From: Bacteroidota bacterium
GTDB lineage: Bacteria; Bacteroidota; Bacteroidia; Flavobacteriales; Weeksellaceae
Length of the DNA: 64,000 nucleotides
Reading direction: 5' to 3'
Assembly: GCA_023458535.1 (NCBI GenBank)
Contig: JAEWYW010000039.1
Location: 50,368-114,367 of the forward strand
Shown piece after piece: positions 9,236-16,478 of the stretch; position 1 is the first letter of the stretch, and each line of letters begins with the position of its first letter. Under the pieces are notes generated by a model. It was not told the DNA's origin, did not search any database, and saw only the letters and a list, made by a program, of their open reading frames with translations. The translations under genes and the position numbers were made by a program.

Positions 9236-9534
9236 CGTAGAAATTTTTTGATTTCTATTTTGATTTGTTCATTAATCCATCTCAACTCTCGAATGAGTTC
9301 CTCACGATTTTCCTTGCTTAAAATATTGCTTAAATTTTTTAGCGAATTGCTTATCGTGGTTAAATCTTTCCAAGCGTCTATTTCCTCTTTTGAAAATCTA
9401 TAATTCAGTTTTTTTTCTAACCCAGACTTTCTCAAATATTCGGAAGTATTCACGCCTACTTTTTCCGCTTTTTGAAAAATCTCTTTCTTTTCAATTTCGG
9501 AAACTCGTATCTCAATTTTCTTGTCTCTATTCAT
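9232..9534 (-). CDS. MobC-like relaxosome protein
   Basis: 100 residues from the start MNRDKKIEIRVSEIEKKEIF. This begins with a ribbon-helix-helix-like strand (IEIRVSEIEK) followed by helices (KAEKVGVNTSEYLRK), as in plasmid mobilization MobC proteins that load the relaxase at oriT. The frame is open up to 9663, but the upstream part is rich in the inverted repeats of the candidate oriT and is unlike protein, so the start at 9534 is preferred. It is coupled to the relaxase gene by ATGA. Confidence 0.8.
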   Translation of the reverse strand: MNRDKKIEIRVSEIEKKEIFQKAEKVGVNTSEYLRKSGLEKKLNYRFSKEEIDAWKDLTTISNSLKNLSNILSKENREELIRELRWINEQIKIEIKKFLR

Positions 9535-9540
9535 TGTAAA

Positions 9541-9663
9541 AAGTTTAAAAATTTTGCGACCATCGGGAGCAAAACGAGAGGGACTTAAGGACAGATAAAA
9601 CGAAATGTAGCGTAGCGGAATTTGGTTTTGTCTGGACAAAGTCACTTCTCGACCTATGCACAC
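9541..9663. other. Candidate origin of transfer (oriT)
   Basis: The stretch between the primase-like gene and mobC has a 15-bp inverted repeat, CAGATAAAACGAAAT at 9592-9606 and ATTTGGTTTTGTCTG at 9620-9634, with 13 of 15 pairs matching. The 13-base spacer contains TAGCGTAGC. It is followed by a more GC-rich tail (GTCACTTCTCGACC). Inverted repeats next to a nick region just upstream of mobC/relaxase genes are standard oriT layout. The nick position is not identifiable by eye. Confidence 0.5.
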
Positions 9664-9670
9664 GCAAACA

Positions 9671-10504
9671 TTATTTTACATTTTGCTTATCAATTAAAAA
9701 ATCGTTTAAATCTTTAAAATGGGAGTACAATTCGGAGCGGTCTTTTGCATTTGAAAACACACTTTTTATCTCATTTTTTGTTTTCAATCCTGCGCAATCA
9801 TTATCCAGAAAAAGTTTAATATTTTCAAATTTTTCAAGTTCAGATATTGCTTTTTTTAACATCGAAACTGAATTTAAAATGATTAAACTTTCTTCAAAAT
9901 TCGGATGCATTTCGACGTAGGAAAGCGCGTCAATAAATCCTTCAAAAACGCAAACAGATTTTTCAGATTTTTTGATTATTGAAATGTCTTTTGAAGTACA
10001 TCCTTTATAAAAACTATTTCTTAATTCATAGCCTTGAGATTGATTTTCAAAACCTACAGCATACAATTTTTTTTGATTGATTGTAAATTTAATTTCTTTG
10101 AGAAATGGGAATGATATTTGGCTTAAACCTCTAGATTTTAAATATTTTTTCAAATAAATATTCGAAAGTGGTTTAATATCATTCACTTTAATTGTTGAAG
10201 TTTTCGAAATCTGCTGTTGCTTTTGAAAAGAAAAATTAAAATTTCTTTCTTCTATCCAGTTCAGAGCTTCAGAAACTGTACAATTAAAATATCTAATGAT
10301 GAAATCAATGGTCTTGCCGCCGATACCTTCTGAGAATAGATACCATACGTTTCGGCATCTACAAAGTTTAAAAGAGGCTTGGGTTTCTGTTCCGAAAGGA
10401 TTAAGAAACCAAGCTTCTTTTTCATTGCTTTTAATTGGAAGGTGTCCGAGAGAAAGGAGGACTTCTTCCAATCTTATATTTTCATTTACATTTTGACAAT
10501 TCAT
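9671..10504 (-). CDS. Toprim-domain DNA primase-like protein
   Basis: 277 residues. The N-terminal region (LEEVLLSLGH, then WFLNPFGTETQASFKL and VWYLFSEGIGGKTIDFI) resembles the CHC2 zinc-finger domain of DnaG primases, but the usual cysteine/histidine set is not present. The C-terminal Toprim fold has VCVFEGFIDAL (catalytic Glu) and IKLFLDNDCAG (the Asp-x-Asp type motif as DND). Bacteroidetes mobile elements commonly carry this protein with an SF3-type helicase. It probably primes replication of the excised or transferred element. Confidence 0.78.
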   Translation of the reverse strand: MNCQNVNENIRLEEVLLSLGHLPIKSNEKEAWFLNPFGTETQASFKLCRCRNVWYLFSEGIGGKTIDFIIRYFNCTVSEALNWIEERNFNFSFQKQQQISKTSTIKVNDIKPLSNIYLKKYLKSRGLSQISFPFLKEIKFTINQKKLYAVGFENQSQGYELRNSFYKGCTSKDISIIKKSEKSVCVFEGFIDALSYVEMHPNFEESLIILNSVSMLKKAISELEKFENIKLFLDNDCAGLKTKNEIKSVFSNAKDRSELYSHFKDLNDFLIDKQNVK

Positions 10505-10540
10505 AAGTGTAATTTTTTCGGGTTAGAGTGGTGTGGAATT

Positions 10541-10694
10541 TTGATGAATTGATGATAAAACCGTGTAATTATTTATTTTACTGTACTTTATGTTCTCATC
10601 AAACTCTCATCAATTCATCAAACTGATGTTTAATCTTCTCATCAATCTCTCATCAAAAAATGTTAATTTTTATTTTGATGAGCTTTTTGATGAG
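10541..10694. repeat. CTCATCAA iteron cluster, candidate replication origin
   Basis: Four exact copies of CTCATCAA start at 10595, 10606, 10638 and 10649, giving two pairs with an 11-bp period. A near copy TTCATCAA is at 10614. Two inverted copies TTGATGAG are at 10675 and 10687 (12-bp period), and two TTGATGA units at 10541 and 10549. The cluster fills the gap between the helicase and primase-like genes. Repeats at helical-turn spacing beside replication genes suggest initiator binding sites. Confidence 0.65.
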
Positions 10695-10726
10695 AATTAT
10701 TTTATTGATTTTCAGTTGTTTATTAT

Positions 10727-11956
10727 TTAATTCATCATTTCATCATAAATATCTTTGATAAATTCTCTTTTTACAGAAAAGTATCTTCCTATTTTATTGT
10801 TTTGATAGAAATTTCCGTTGTATTCAATGTCATATCTGACATAAGCCAAAGAGTTGCTTTTCGGTTCAATTTTCCAATTATTCTTTAGAAGCTTTCGCAC
10901 GTCTGAAACCGACCAATAAGACTTGAACATTGTCTTTAGCATTGATACAATATCCGTTGGAGTGAATTGAATTTCGTTTTCATCGAAGTTTTCAAAAATT
11001 TCATTGAATAGTTCAACAATCTGCCTTTCGAGCTTATTGTTATTTCTCCAAACTAATTTTTTCAAAGCTTCAGTTTTAATTTCTTCGGGAGAAAACCACA
11101 TTCTTGATTTTTTTGATGAAGTAAATTTTTGAGATAGTAGAAACGATAGGAAATCGGGAATTTCTTTATTTAATTGTTGTAGAAACTCCGTATTTTCTTC
11201 TTTGATAGGCTTTACCTTGATAATCCAAAAACGAATTTCATTTTCATCAATCTGAATGAAATTATCTTCATTATTGGAACAAAGGATGAACTTTGCGAAA
11301 AAGTCGATTTCTTCTCTGTCATGTCCTTTTCGTTCAATTTTATCTTTATCAGTTGTAGACAAATATTTCAACCTTTCTGTTATCTCTTTTTTATCAAAGA
11401 AAACTTCATCAATTGCAACAATTAGTTTTGAAGTCCAGTCCGCATTGAATTGAGAACCAAAAGAATCCCCCTTAATATAAGTCATATTCAATCCGAAAAT
11501 TGATTTTAACCATTTAATCATCGTAGTTTTACCTGTTGCTCTTTCTTTACTCACTAAACAAAGTATTGGTAAATATTGCGTTGGTAATTCAAGCAAAATC
11601 TTGATGTAATCAATTCCTAACAGATATTGCGTCCCGAATATGTGTTTTATAAATTGAATTGATTTTTGAATTTTGGGTGAATCAATTTCAATAAGGCATT
11701 CATTAGGTTTGAAAGGAAGTTCATTGTATGTATTATAAAAATTCCCAATGATCCTTTTGTAATTGATGTTATCTGGAAAACATATAAAATCATCAAGTTT
11801 CGGAATGGTACTCAAAAAGTCCTTTCCTTCGTCGGCAATGATAGTTTCCCGATTCCATTTTATCATTAGGGAAATTTCATCGCCCGAAATTGTAGGTTTG
11901 AATATTATTTTATAATAAGACGTTCCTACTCGGATGTAAGAATTTTCTTTTTTCAT
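10727..11956 (-). CDS. SF3-type replicative helicase (DUF5906/primase-helicase-like)
   Basis: 409 residues. The central ATPase has LVSKERATGKTTMIKWL (Walker A, ATGKT at about 145-149) and LIVAIDEVFF (Walker B). Downstream FILCSNNEDNF fits motif C with its conserved Asn. The C-terminal part has a winged-helix-like segment. Such D5/DUF5906-like helicases drive replication of phage and mobile elements and often pair with the Toprim primase found here on the other side of the iterons. It is on the minus strand, read after the HTH gene. Confidence 0.78.
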   Translation of the reverse strand: MKKENSYIRVGTSYYKIIFKPTISGDEISLMIKWNRETIIADEGKDFLSTIPKLDDFICFPDNINYKRIIGNFYNTYNELPFKPNECLIEIDSPKIQKSIQFIKHIFGTQYLLGIDYIKILLELPTQYLPILCLVSKERATGKTTMIKWLKSIFGLNMTYIKGDSFGSQFNADWTSKLIVAIDEVFFDKKEITERLKYLSTTDKDKIERKGHDREEIDFFAKFILCSNNEDNFIQIDENEIRFWIIKVKPIKEENTEFLQQLNKEIPDFLSFLLSQKFTSSKKSRMWFSPEEIKTEALKKLVWRNNNKLERQIVELFNEIFENFDENEIQFTPTDIVSMLKTMFKSYWSVSDVRKLLKNNWKIEPKSNSLAYVRYDIEYNGNFYQNNKIGRYFSVKREFIKDIYDEMMN

Positions 11957-11980
11957 TACTATTTGGATTTTAGAAATCCG

Positions 11981-12052
11981 TATCTTTGTGTAACGGATTG
12001 GATATTAAACAATAAGAAATAGGCGTAACTACTGGAATAGTTGCGCTTTATT
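11981..12052 (+). ncRNA. Possible short plus-strand RNA with hairpin end
   Basis: TATCTTTG at 11981-11988 is a good Bacteroidetes -7 box with TTG 15 bases upstream (11963-11965). About 35 bases later comes a hairpin, GCGTAACTA at 12023-12031 and TAGTTGCGC at 12038-12046 (one mismatch, six-base loop), followed by TTTATTATT. This could give an RNA of about 55 nt running opposite to the element operon, between the helicase and HTH genes. The hairpin could instead be a weak terminator for the HTH gene. Confidence 0.3.
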
Positions 12053-12335
12053 ATTGGGAATTACGTTTTCTCCCATATTCCAAAAGTTCTTTTTTGGAAT
12101 AGAAAAATCGTCCGTTAAAATCGTAATGAGGTAAGTTTTTCGATTTCCTCCAATCAATAATAGTTGGAATCGAAATTTTGAGAAATTCTGCAGCTTCAGT
12201 TTGAGATACTAAATCATTTTCTGCAGTTTGGATTTGCGAATCTTGAATGCTAAAAACATTCTTTGCTTTTTGTAGAATGATTTCTACTGCTTTTTCTAAA
12301 TCGTGTTTAGAATGCGAATAAAGTTGGATAGACAT
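12051..12335 (-). CDS. Excisionase-like helix-turn-helix protein
   Basis: 94 residues. The C-terminal half is a MerR-like HTH_17 domain: LVSQTEAAEFLKISIPTIID, then WRKSKNLPHYDFNGRFFYSK. Residues 1-45 are an amphipathic leader. In Bacteroidetes elements such proteins lie between integrase and replication genes and act as excisionases or regulators. The 144 bases between it and the next gene upstream hold only AT-rich sequence. Confidence 0.72.
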   Translation of the reverse strand: MSIQLYSHSKHDLEKAVEIILQKAKNVFSIQDSQIQTAENDLVSQTEAAEFLKISIPTIIDWRKSKNLPHYDFNGRFFYSKKELLEYGRKRNSQ

Positions 12336-12479
12336 TTTAATTATTTTTAATTGGTTAAACTCATTTTTAACTGTGATATAAAATTGAGTGGATGAACCGA
12401 TTAATATTTTAAAATCTCTATAATGTTTTATATCATACTGATTACAAGTATTTTGTAAATTATTTTATCTTTTTAATAT

Positions 12480-13580
12480 TTATATATTTTCGATAGTTTT
12501 ACTCTCTTTTACTGAATCAAAATACAAACTAATGATTTCAGATATTTCTTTTTGATTACAATTTATTTTTTCCTTTTCATTCATCAGTGCTTTTTTCAAA
12601 GTAGGGATATATTGAATCAGAATGTCCTTATCATTACCAATGAAAGTTCCGTTTTTACCCTGTTTGTTTTTGAAATTTTTATAAATAAAATCTTGAATTG
12701 CAATAAAAAGGGATTCTGTAATTTCAATATTATTTTGAATAAATACATTTACAATTGAGTTTTTTAATTCTTTTTGACTAAAGTTTACATTTAATGTTTT
12801 TCGCTCAAATTTTATTGGCGTATTTATAGTACTCTTCTCGCTTTCTTTTGTAATAAATTCGTGTATTAAATGTTTATTGTAATGAAGTCCACTATTTCCG
12901 TCGAAAATCAGCAAATAGTGACTGGACAAAATTTTGCCCAAGAGTTTATAATCATCATTAATCTTTCTATAATCATCTATTGTAGAGAGTAAACTCAACT
13001 TATATTTTTCATAAAATAATTGTTTGATGGTCTGTTTTGATTCTAAACTCTCAATATCTCTGTTGAAGTTATCAAAGGTATAAATCTTACTAAAAGCCAA
13101 TAAAAATTCATTTGAAACATTTTTAGAGTTCAAATCAATTAATTCAATTTTATTGATAATTGACCAATAAACTTTTCTACGGTATTTGGAATTGAAATCT
13201 TTACTCTTTAAATATTTAAGACTTGTAGAATACTTTTGAAGTTTAAATTCTCTCATTAGAGCTTCGCTCTGTCTGTTTCTTAAAATGAAAATTCTATATA
13301 GAAGATAACTTAAAACAATAGTTGGAATAAGACCATAAAGAAAATTAGATTTTGTTAAGTAAACACACAACCAAACAAGCGAAAATAAGAAAAGAGTAAC
13401 TATTATTTTAAAAGTAAATAATGACGAGAATATAGTTTTTTGGAGTAACCATGTAATTTCATCAGAAAAAAACTTCTGAATAATCATAATTAGCAGCCAA
13501 ATTACAAATAGCGAAACTAAAATGATGACCAAGACCGATAATATTTTATTCTGAAGTAAATCTGAAATTATTTGTTCCAT
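12480..13580 (-). CDS. Membrane protein of unknown function next to the integrase
   Basis: 366 residues. Three or four hydrophobic helices lie in the first 100 (SVLVIILVSLFVIWLLIMII, IIVTLFLFSLVWLCVYL, YGLIPTIVLSYLLY). They are followed by a long cytoplasmic part rich in Lys, Asn and Ile, with no family I recognise. Its start overlaps the integrase stop by 13 nt, so it is probably translated from the integrase mRNA. The position suggests element cargo or an accessory to maintenance; a defence role is possible but there is no motif for it. Confidence 0.7.
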   Translation of the reverse strand: MEQIISDLLQNKILSVLVIILVSLFVIWLLIMIIQKFFSDEITWLLQKTIFSSLFTFKIIVTLFLFSLVWLCVYLTKSNFLYGLIPTIVLSYLLYRIFILRNRQSEALMREFKLQKYSTSLKYLKSKDFNSKYRRKVYWSIINKIELIDLNSKNVSNEFLLAFSKIYTFDNFNRDIESLESKQTIKQLFYEKYKLSLLSTIDDYRKINDDYKLLGKILSSHYLLIFDGNSGLHYNKHLIHEFITKESEKSTINTPIKFERKTLNVNFSQKELKNSIVNVFIQNNIEITESLFIAIQDFIYKNFKNKQGKNGTFIGNDKDILIQYIPTLKKALMNEKEKINCNQKEISEIISLYFDSVKESKTIENI

Positions 13581-14794
13581 GCTTTATCCATTTGATCATC
13601 GGTAAATGCTTCTGTAACTTTCATATATTTATCCAGTACAGAATCCCTTTTAATATTTGCAATTTTCTTAATTGCCTTTGGCTCCATTCCCAACAATAGT
13701 GAATTTGTGATAAAAGTTTTTCTAGCTGTATGACTGGAAATTAATTTAAATTTTGGAACTGTCTTAGAAACCTTTTTCACACCAACAAACCAGTTGATTG
13801 TTGTAGGTTTATCAATTTCAGCTTTTTCACAACATTCTTTAATGTAATCATTAAATTTTTGGGAAGAAATTGAAGGTAGTGGCTCGTAGATTGTACCTTT
13901 GTATTTGGCTAAAACTTCTTTAGCGTATTTACTTAATTTAATTGCATGATTTTGTGTTTTAGTTTTCTGCACAGATAGAATAATATGATCTTCAGAAATA
14001 TTTGCTAAATGCAATTTTGACAAATCTGAGAATCTTAAACCTGTAAAACATCCCATGCAGTAAAAGTCACGAACATGCGAGAGTCTTTCATTTTCAAATT
14101 CGTGATTGTACAGCTTCATTAATTCATCAAAAGTCAAGTAAACAATATCAATATCATGCTCTGGAGCTTTGAAGTCTTCAAAGTTCCGATTTTTATGATA
14201 GTCCTTTTTAAGACTCCAACGAAGCATTGTTTTGAGAACCGCTATAATTTTAGCGAAATAATTGTTCTTAATTTCTTTTTCAAAAAAGCAGTATTTAGAT
14301 AAATCTTCGAAAAAGCTGTCATTTATAGCTTCAAATTCAATTTTATATCCTCTATCATTCTGATATTCCAAAAGGAAATTTTTGACCGTATTTTGAGCCT
14401 TTGTGGTATTATATGCTTTTGATAATTTACCTACTTCAATGAATTCTTCAAAACATGTGAAAAAATTAAACTGCTCAATTTTTATTTCCTCTTCACTATC
14501 ATATTTTTTAAGAAATTGTTCTTTAGAAAAATCTAATTTATTAGCTCTAAAAAAGAAGAATATATCATTGATTTTCTCTTCAGCTTTTTGAAGGCTATCA
14601 TTAATAAATTGATAATTGTTACTTGGTTCTTTCTTACCATTAGGTTTAACTCGAGATCCATTCCAATATTTCTCCATGACAGAAACACCAATATTCTTTC
14701 TGATCCGTACTCCTTCAGCTCGTACAACAAACTGAATAGGTATTAATCCATTTGCATTAATTTTCTCTTTTCTTAACTCGAAACTGACTTTCAT
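13568..14794 (-). CDS. Tyrosine recombinase (integrase) of the mobile element
   Basis: 408 residues. The N-terminal Arm-type DNA-binding domain (SFELRKEKINANGLIPIQF) and SAM-like core-binding domain are typical of Bacteroidetes integrases. The catalytic domain shows Arg in GCFTGLRFSDLSKL, the HTARKTF box with His and Arg, and the nucleophile Tyr in LDKYMKV close to the C-terminus. It catalyses integration and excision. Its upstream side faces the element boundary, with the candidate attachment site 166 bases away. The 165-base leader holds GGTGGCT/GGTGG-type direct repeats that could be arm sites. Confidence 0.93.
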   Translation of the reverse strand: MKVSFELRKEKINANGLIPIQFVVRAEGVRIRKNIGVSVMEKYWNGSRVKPNGKKEPSNNYQFINDSLQKAEEKINDIFFFFRANKLDFSKEQFLKKYDSEEEIKIEQFNFFTCFEEFIEVGKLSKAYNTTKAQNTVKNFLLEYQNDRGYKIEFEAINDSFFEDLSKYCFFEKEIKNNYFAKIIAVLKTMLRWSLKKDYHKNRNFEDFKAPEHDIDIVYLTFDELMKLYNHEFENERLSHVRDFYCMGCFTGLRFSDLSKLHLANISEDHIILSVQKTKTQNHAIKLSKYAKEVLAKYKGTIYEPLPSISSQKFNDYIKECCEKAEIDKPTTINWFVGVKKVSKTVPKFKLISSHTARKTFITNSLLLGMEPKAIKKIANIKRDSVLDKYMKVTEAFTDDQMDKAWNK

Positions 14795-14959
14795 TTGTAT
14801 TCAAATTGAATTAAACAAATTAAAGGGTGGCTAAAAAGGTGGTTTATTTTGAAATAAAATTCAAAAAATATCATCCAAATTGCCACTTAAAAATTTTAGA
14901 TAATCCAAATATACAGATATTTAGACAGTTAAAAACAAATAAAATTAAGGAAAGAAATA

Positions 14960-14982
14960 TAGTACTCCGGCGCTGGGTACTA
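14960..14982. other. Candidate attachment site at the element's right end
   Basis: A GC-rich island in AT-rich sequence, with six-base inverted arms TAGTAC and GTACTA around the core TCCGGCGCTGG. It lies between the integrase gene and the first chromosomal-type sequence. A tyrosine integrase normally lies next to its att site. The partner copy would be outside the window, and I find no second copy here. I could not match it to the end of a tRNA gene. Confidence 0.4.
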
Positions 14983-15020
14983 AAAACCTCTGTAATCTTT
15001 GATTAACAGAGGTTTTTTTT
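14982..15020. terminator. Hairpin terminator beside the att site
   Basis: AAAAACCTCTG (14982-14992) pairs with CAGAGGTTTTT (15007-15017), extended by TAAT/ATTA. There are eight T residues on the plus strand and five on the minus strand, so it could work in both directions. Confidence 0.65.
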
Positions 15021-15069
15021 GTTTTTAAAATAAATAACACTTCTAAGAGAGCGTTATCTGATCTTTGTT

Positions 15070-15300
15070 TTATTTTTTAATGAATTTCTCTGAAATATTT
15101 CCCTTATTGGTTTCAATATTGATGATATAACTACCAATTGGAAGGCTTCTAACATCTACTCTATTATTATCAGTTCTTATCGCCATTGATTTTCCAGACA
15201 TATCGTACTTATAAACGTGTAAAGTAGAATTATCGATACTAAAATTCAGTATATTTTGCCTTTGTAAATTAACTCCAAACTTTATTGTCTTATTGAAATA
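15070..15300 (-). pseudogene. Remnant of a T9SS type A sorting-domain protein
   Basis: An open frame without a start codon, closed upstream by a TAA at 15301-15303. It encodes about 76 residues of a Por-secretion (type A) C-terminal domain: VYKYDMSGKSMAI, then DVRSLPIGSYIINIET and a terminal KFIKK. The next gene upstream ends in the same kind of domain (DMSGKVITSI, YPKGNYILRV), so this may be the tail of a decayed tandem copy. From 15301 to 15404 I see only AT-rich sequence. Confidence 0.65.
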
Positions 15301-15400
15301 TTAGTAGATTTTTACTTATTAAGGTTTAAAATATTATACTTACTAATATTTGAGTAGTCAAGGATAAATATTTATTTGGTAGAAAAAATAACATAACAAA

Positions 15401-15430
15401 AGAAAAAACTACCCTAAAAAGGGCAGTTTT
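15401..15430 (-). terminator. Terminator of the T9SS protein gene
   Basis: AAAACTACCC (15405-15414) pairs with GGGCAGTTTT (15421-15430) with one mismatch and a short A-rich loop. A T-run follows on the minus strand. It lies just past the stop at 15459. Confidence 0.6.
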
Positions 15431-15458
15431 ATAGAATAAAATGACTAAATGTTTTGGT

Positions 15459-16406
15459 TTAATTTTTAATAATTTTTTGAATATAAACTTTTTCATCACT
15501 AGCCCGAACTCTTAAAATATAGTTACCCTTTGGATAAGATGACATATCAACCTCATTAATATCTCTGGTTTCAGATATTGATGTAATCACTTTGCCTGAC
15601 ATGTCCGTAATTTCAATGGATTTAGATTTTAATCTATTATTAAAAATAAATTTTAATTTGTCAGTAACTGGATTTGGATAAATCTGCAAATCTCTAGAGT
15701 TGATAACTTCCGTTGTTCCCAAAACTGCATTTTGACCGGTAATTGTCATTACCCATTGCGCAGAAGCAAAGTTCGCTAATGCCCCAGTTCCTGTTGCGAT
15801 TGGAGTCAATAACGAACATCCTTCTGAAGACAAGTAAGAAGGAGCTGTCTGTCCACCAGGATGCGTACCCATATAAAATCTTTCAAAAGGACTAGCTGCA
15901 GTTCCTGTTTTTCCTGTATTACCATCATGCCACAATTCCACCACAATATTCTGTCCTACAGGGATAGTTTGATTGATTGTAGTACCAGTATTAACCATAC
16001 CTCCATTATTTGTAGAAGAAACATTAACTGTTGTAAGTGGATTTGTTCCTGAAACCGAAGTTAATGTTCCCGTTAGAGTAGTTCCAGTAGTTGTATAAAC
16101 CCATACTTCGACAGGAAATGTTCCTCCAATATCCGTACTACTACCCGCAAGGGTTCTCGATGCCAATTGTACTCCAAATGCAATATTGGTGATTTTATAA
16201 TCATATGTAATACCATAATCTGACAATTTAAATAATCTGATATATGAATTGTCAGATGTGTAATAATTTGGTCCCGCAGCAGGACCGGCACATGCAACAG
16301 AACCAGTTGTCGCTACAGTATTTGGTACGTTGTTCTGAGTCATTACTTGAGCTTTGCTAACAGCTAATAATGAAATTGTAGCTAATAAAATAGAGAATTT
16401 TTTCAT
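15459..16406 (-). CDS. Secreted protein with T9SS type A sorting domain
   Basis: 315 residues from the start MKKFSILLATISLLAVSKAQ, a Sec signal peptide ending in KAQ; an extension to 16436 is unlikely. Residues about 20-235 form a Gly/Thr/Asn-rich beta domain of unknown function. The last 75 residues are the type A C-terminal domain: LQIYPNPVTDKLKF, then ITDMSGKVI and YPKGNYILRV, ending IQKIIKN. It should be exported across the outer membrane by the Por system and anchored or released. The ligand or substrate is unknown. Confidence 0.85.
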   Translation of the reverse strand: MKKFSILLATISLLAVSKAQVMTQNNVPNTVATTGSVACAGPAAGPNYYTSDNSYIRLFKLSDYGITYDYKITNIAFGVQLASRTLAGSSTDIGGTFPVEVWVYTTTGTTLTGTLTSVSGTNPLTTVNVSSTNNGGMVNTGTTINQTIPVGQNIVVELWHDGNTGKTGTAASPFERFYMGTHPGGQTAPSYLSSEGCSLLTPIATGTGALANFASAQWVMTITGQNAVLGTTEVINSRDLQIYPNPVTDKLKFIFNNRLKSKSIEITDMSGKVITSISETRDINEVDMSSYPKGNYILRVRASDEKVYIQKIIKN

Positions 16407-16436
16407 AATGGTAATATTTTTCAACCAAAGTAACAA

Positions 16437-16474
16437 AAAAAAACCAACTAAACAAATTTAGTTGGTTTTTAATA
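16437..16474 (-). terminator. Terminator of the M20 peptidase gene
   Basis: Perfect 14-bp stem: AAAAACCAACTAAA (16439-16452) with TTTAGTTGGTTTTT (16457-16470). T residues follow on the minus strand, right after the stop at 16479. Confidence 0.75.
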
Positions 16475-16478
16475 TAAA

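Noticed and set aside
9535..9663. MobC extended N-terminus up to 9663
   Set aside because: The extra residues come from the inverted-repeat region and look unlike protein; the start at 9534 gives a typical MobC length.
14960..14982. Remnant of a tRNA or tmRNA gene as the integration target
   Set aside because: No T-loop TTCGA-type sequence or ACCA end is found, so an RNA gene identity is not supported.
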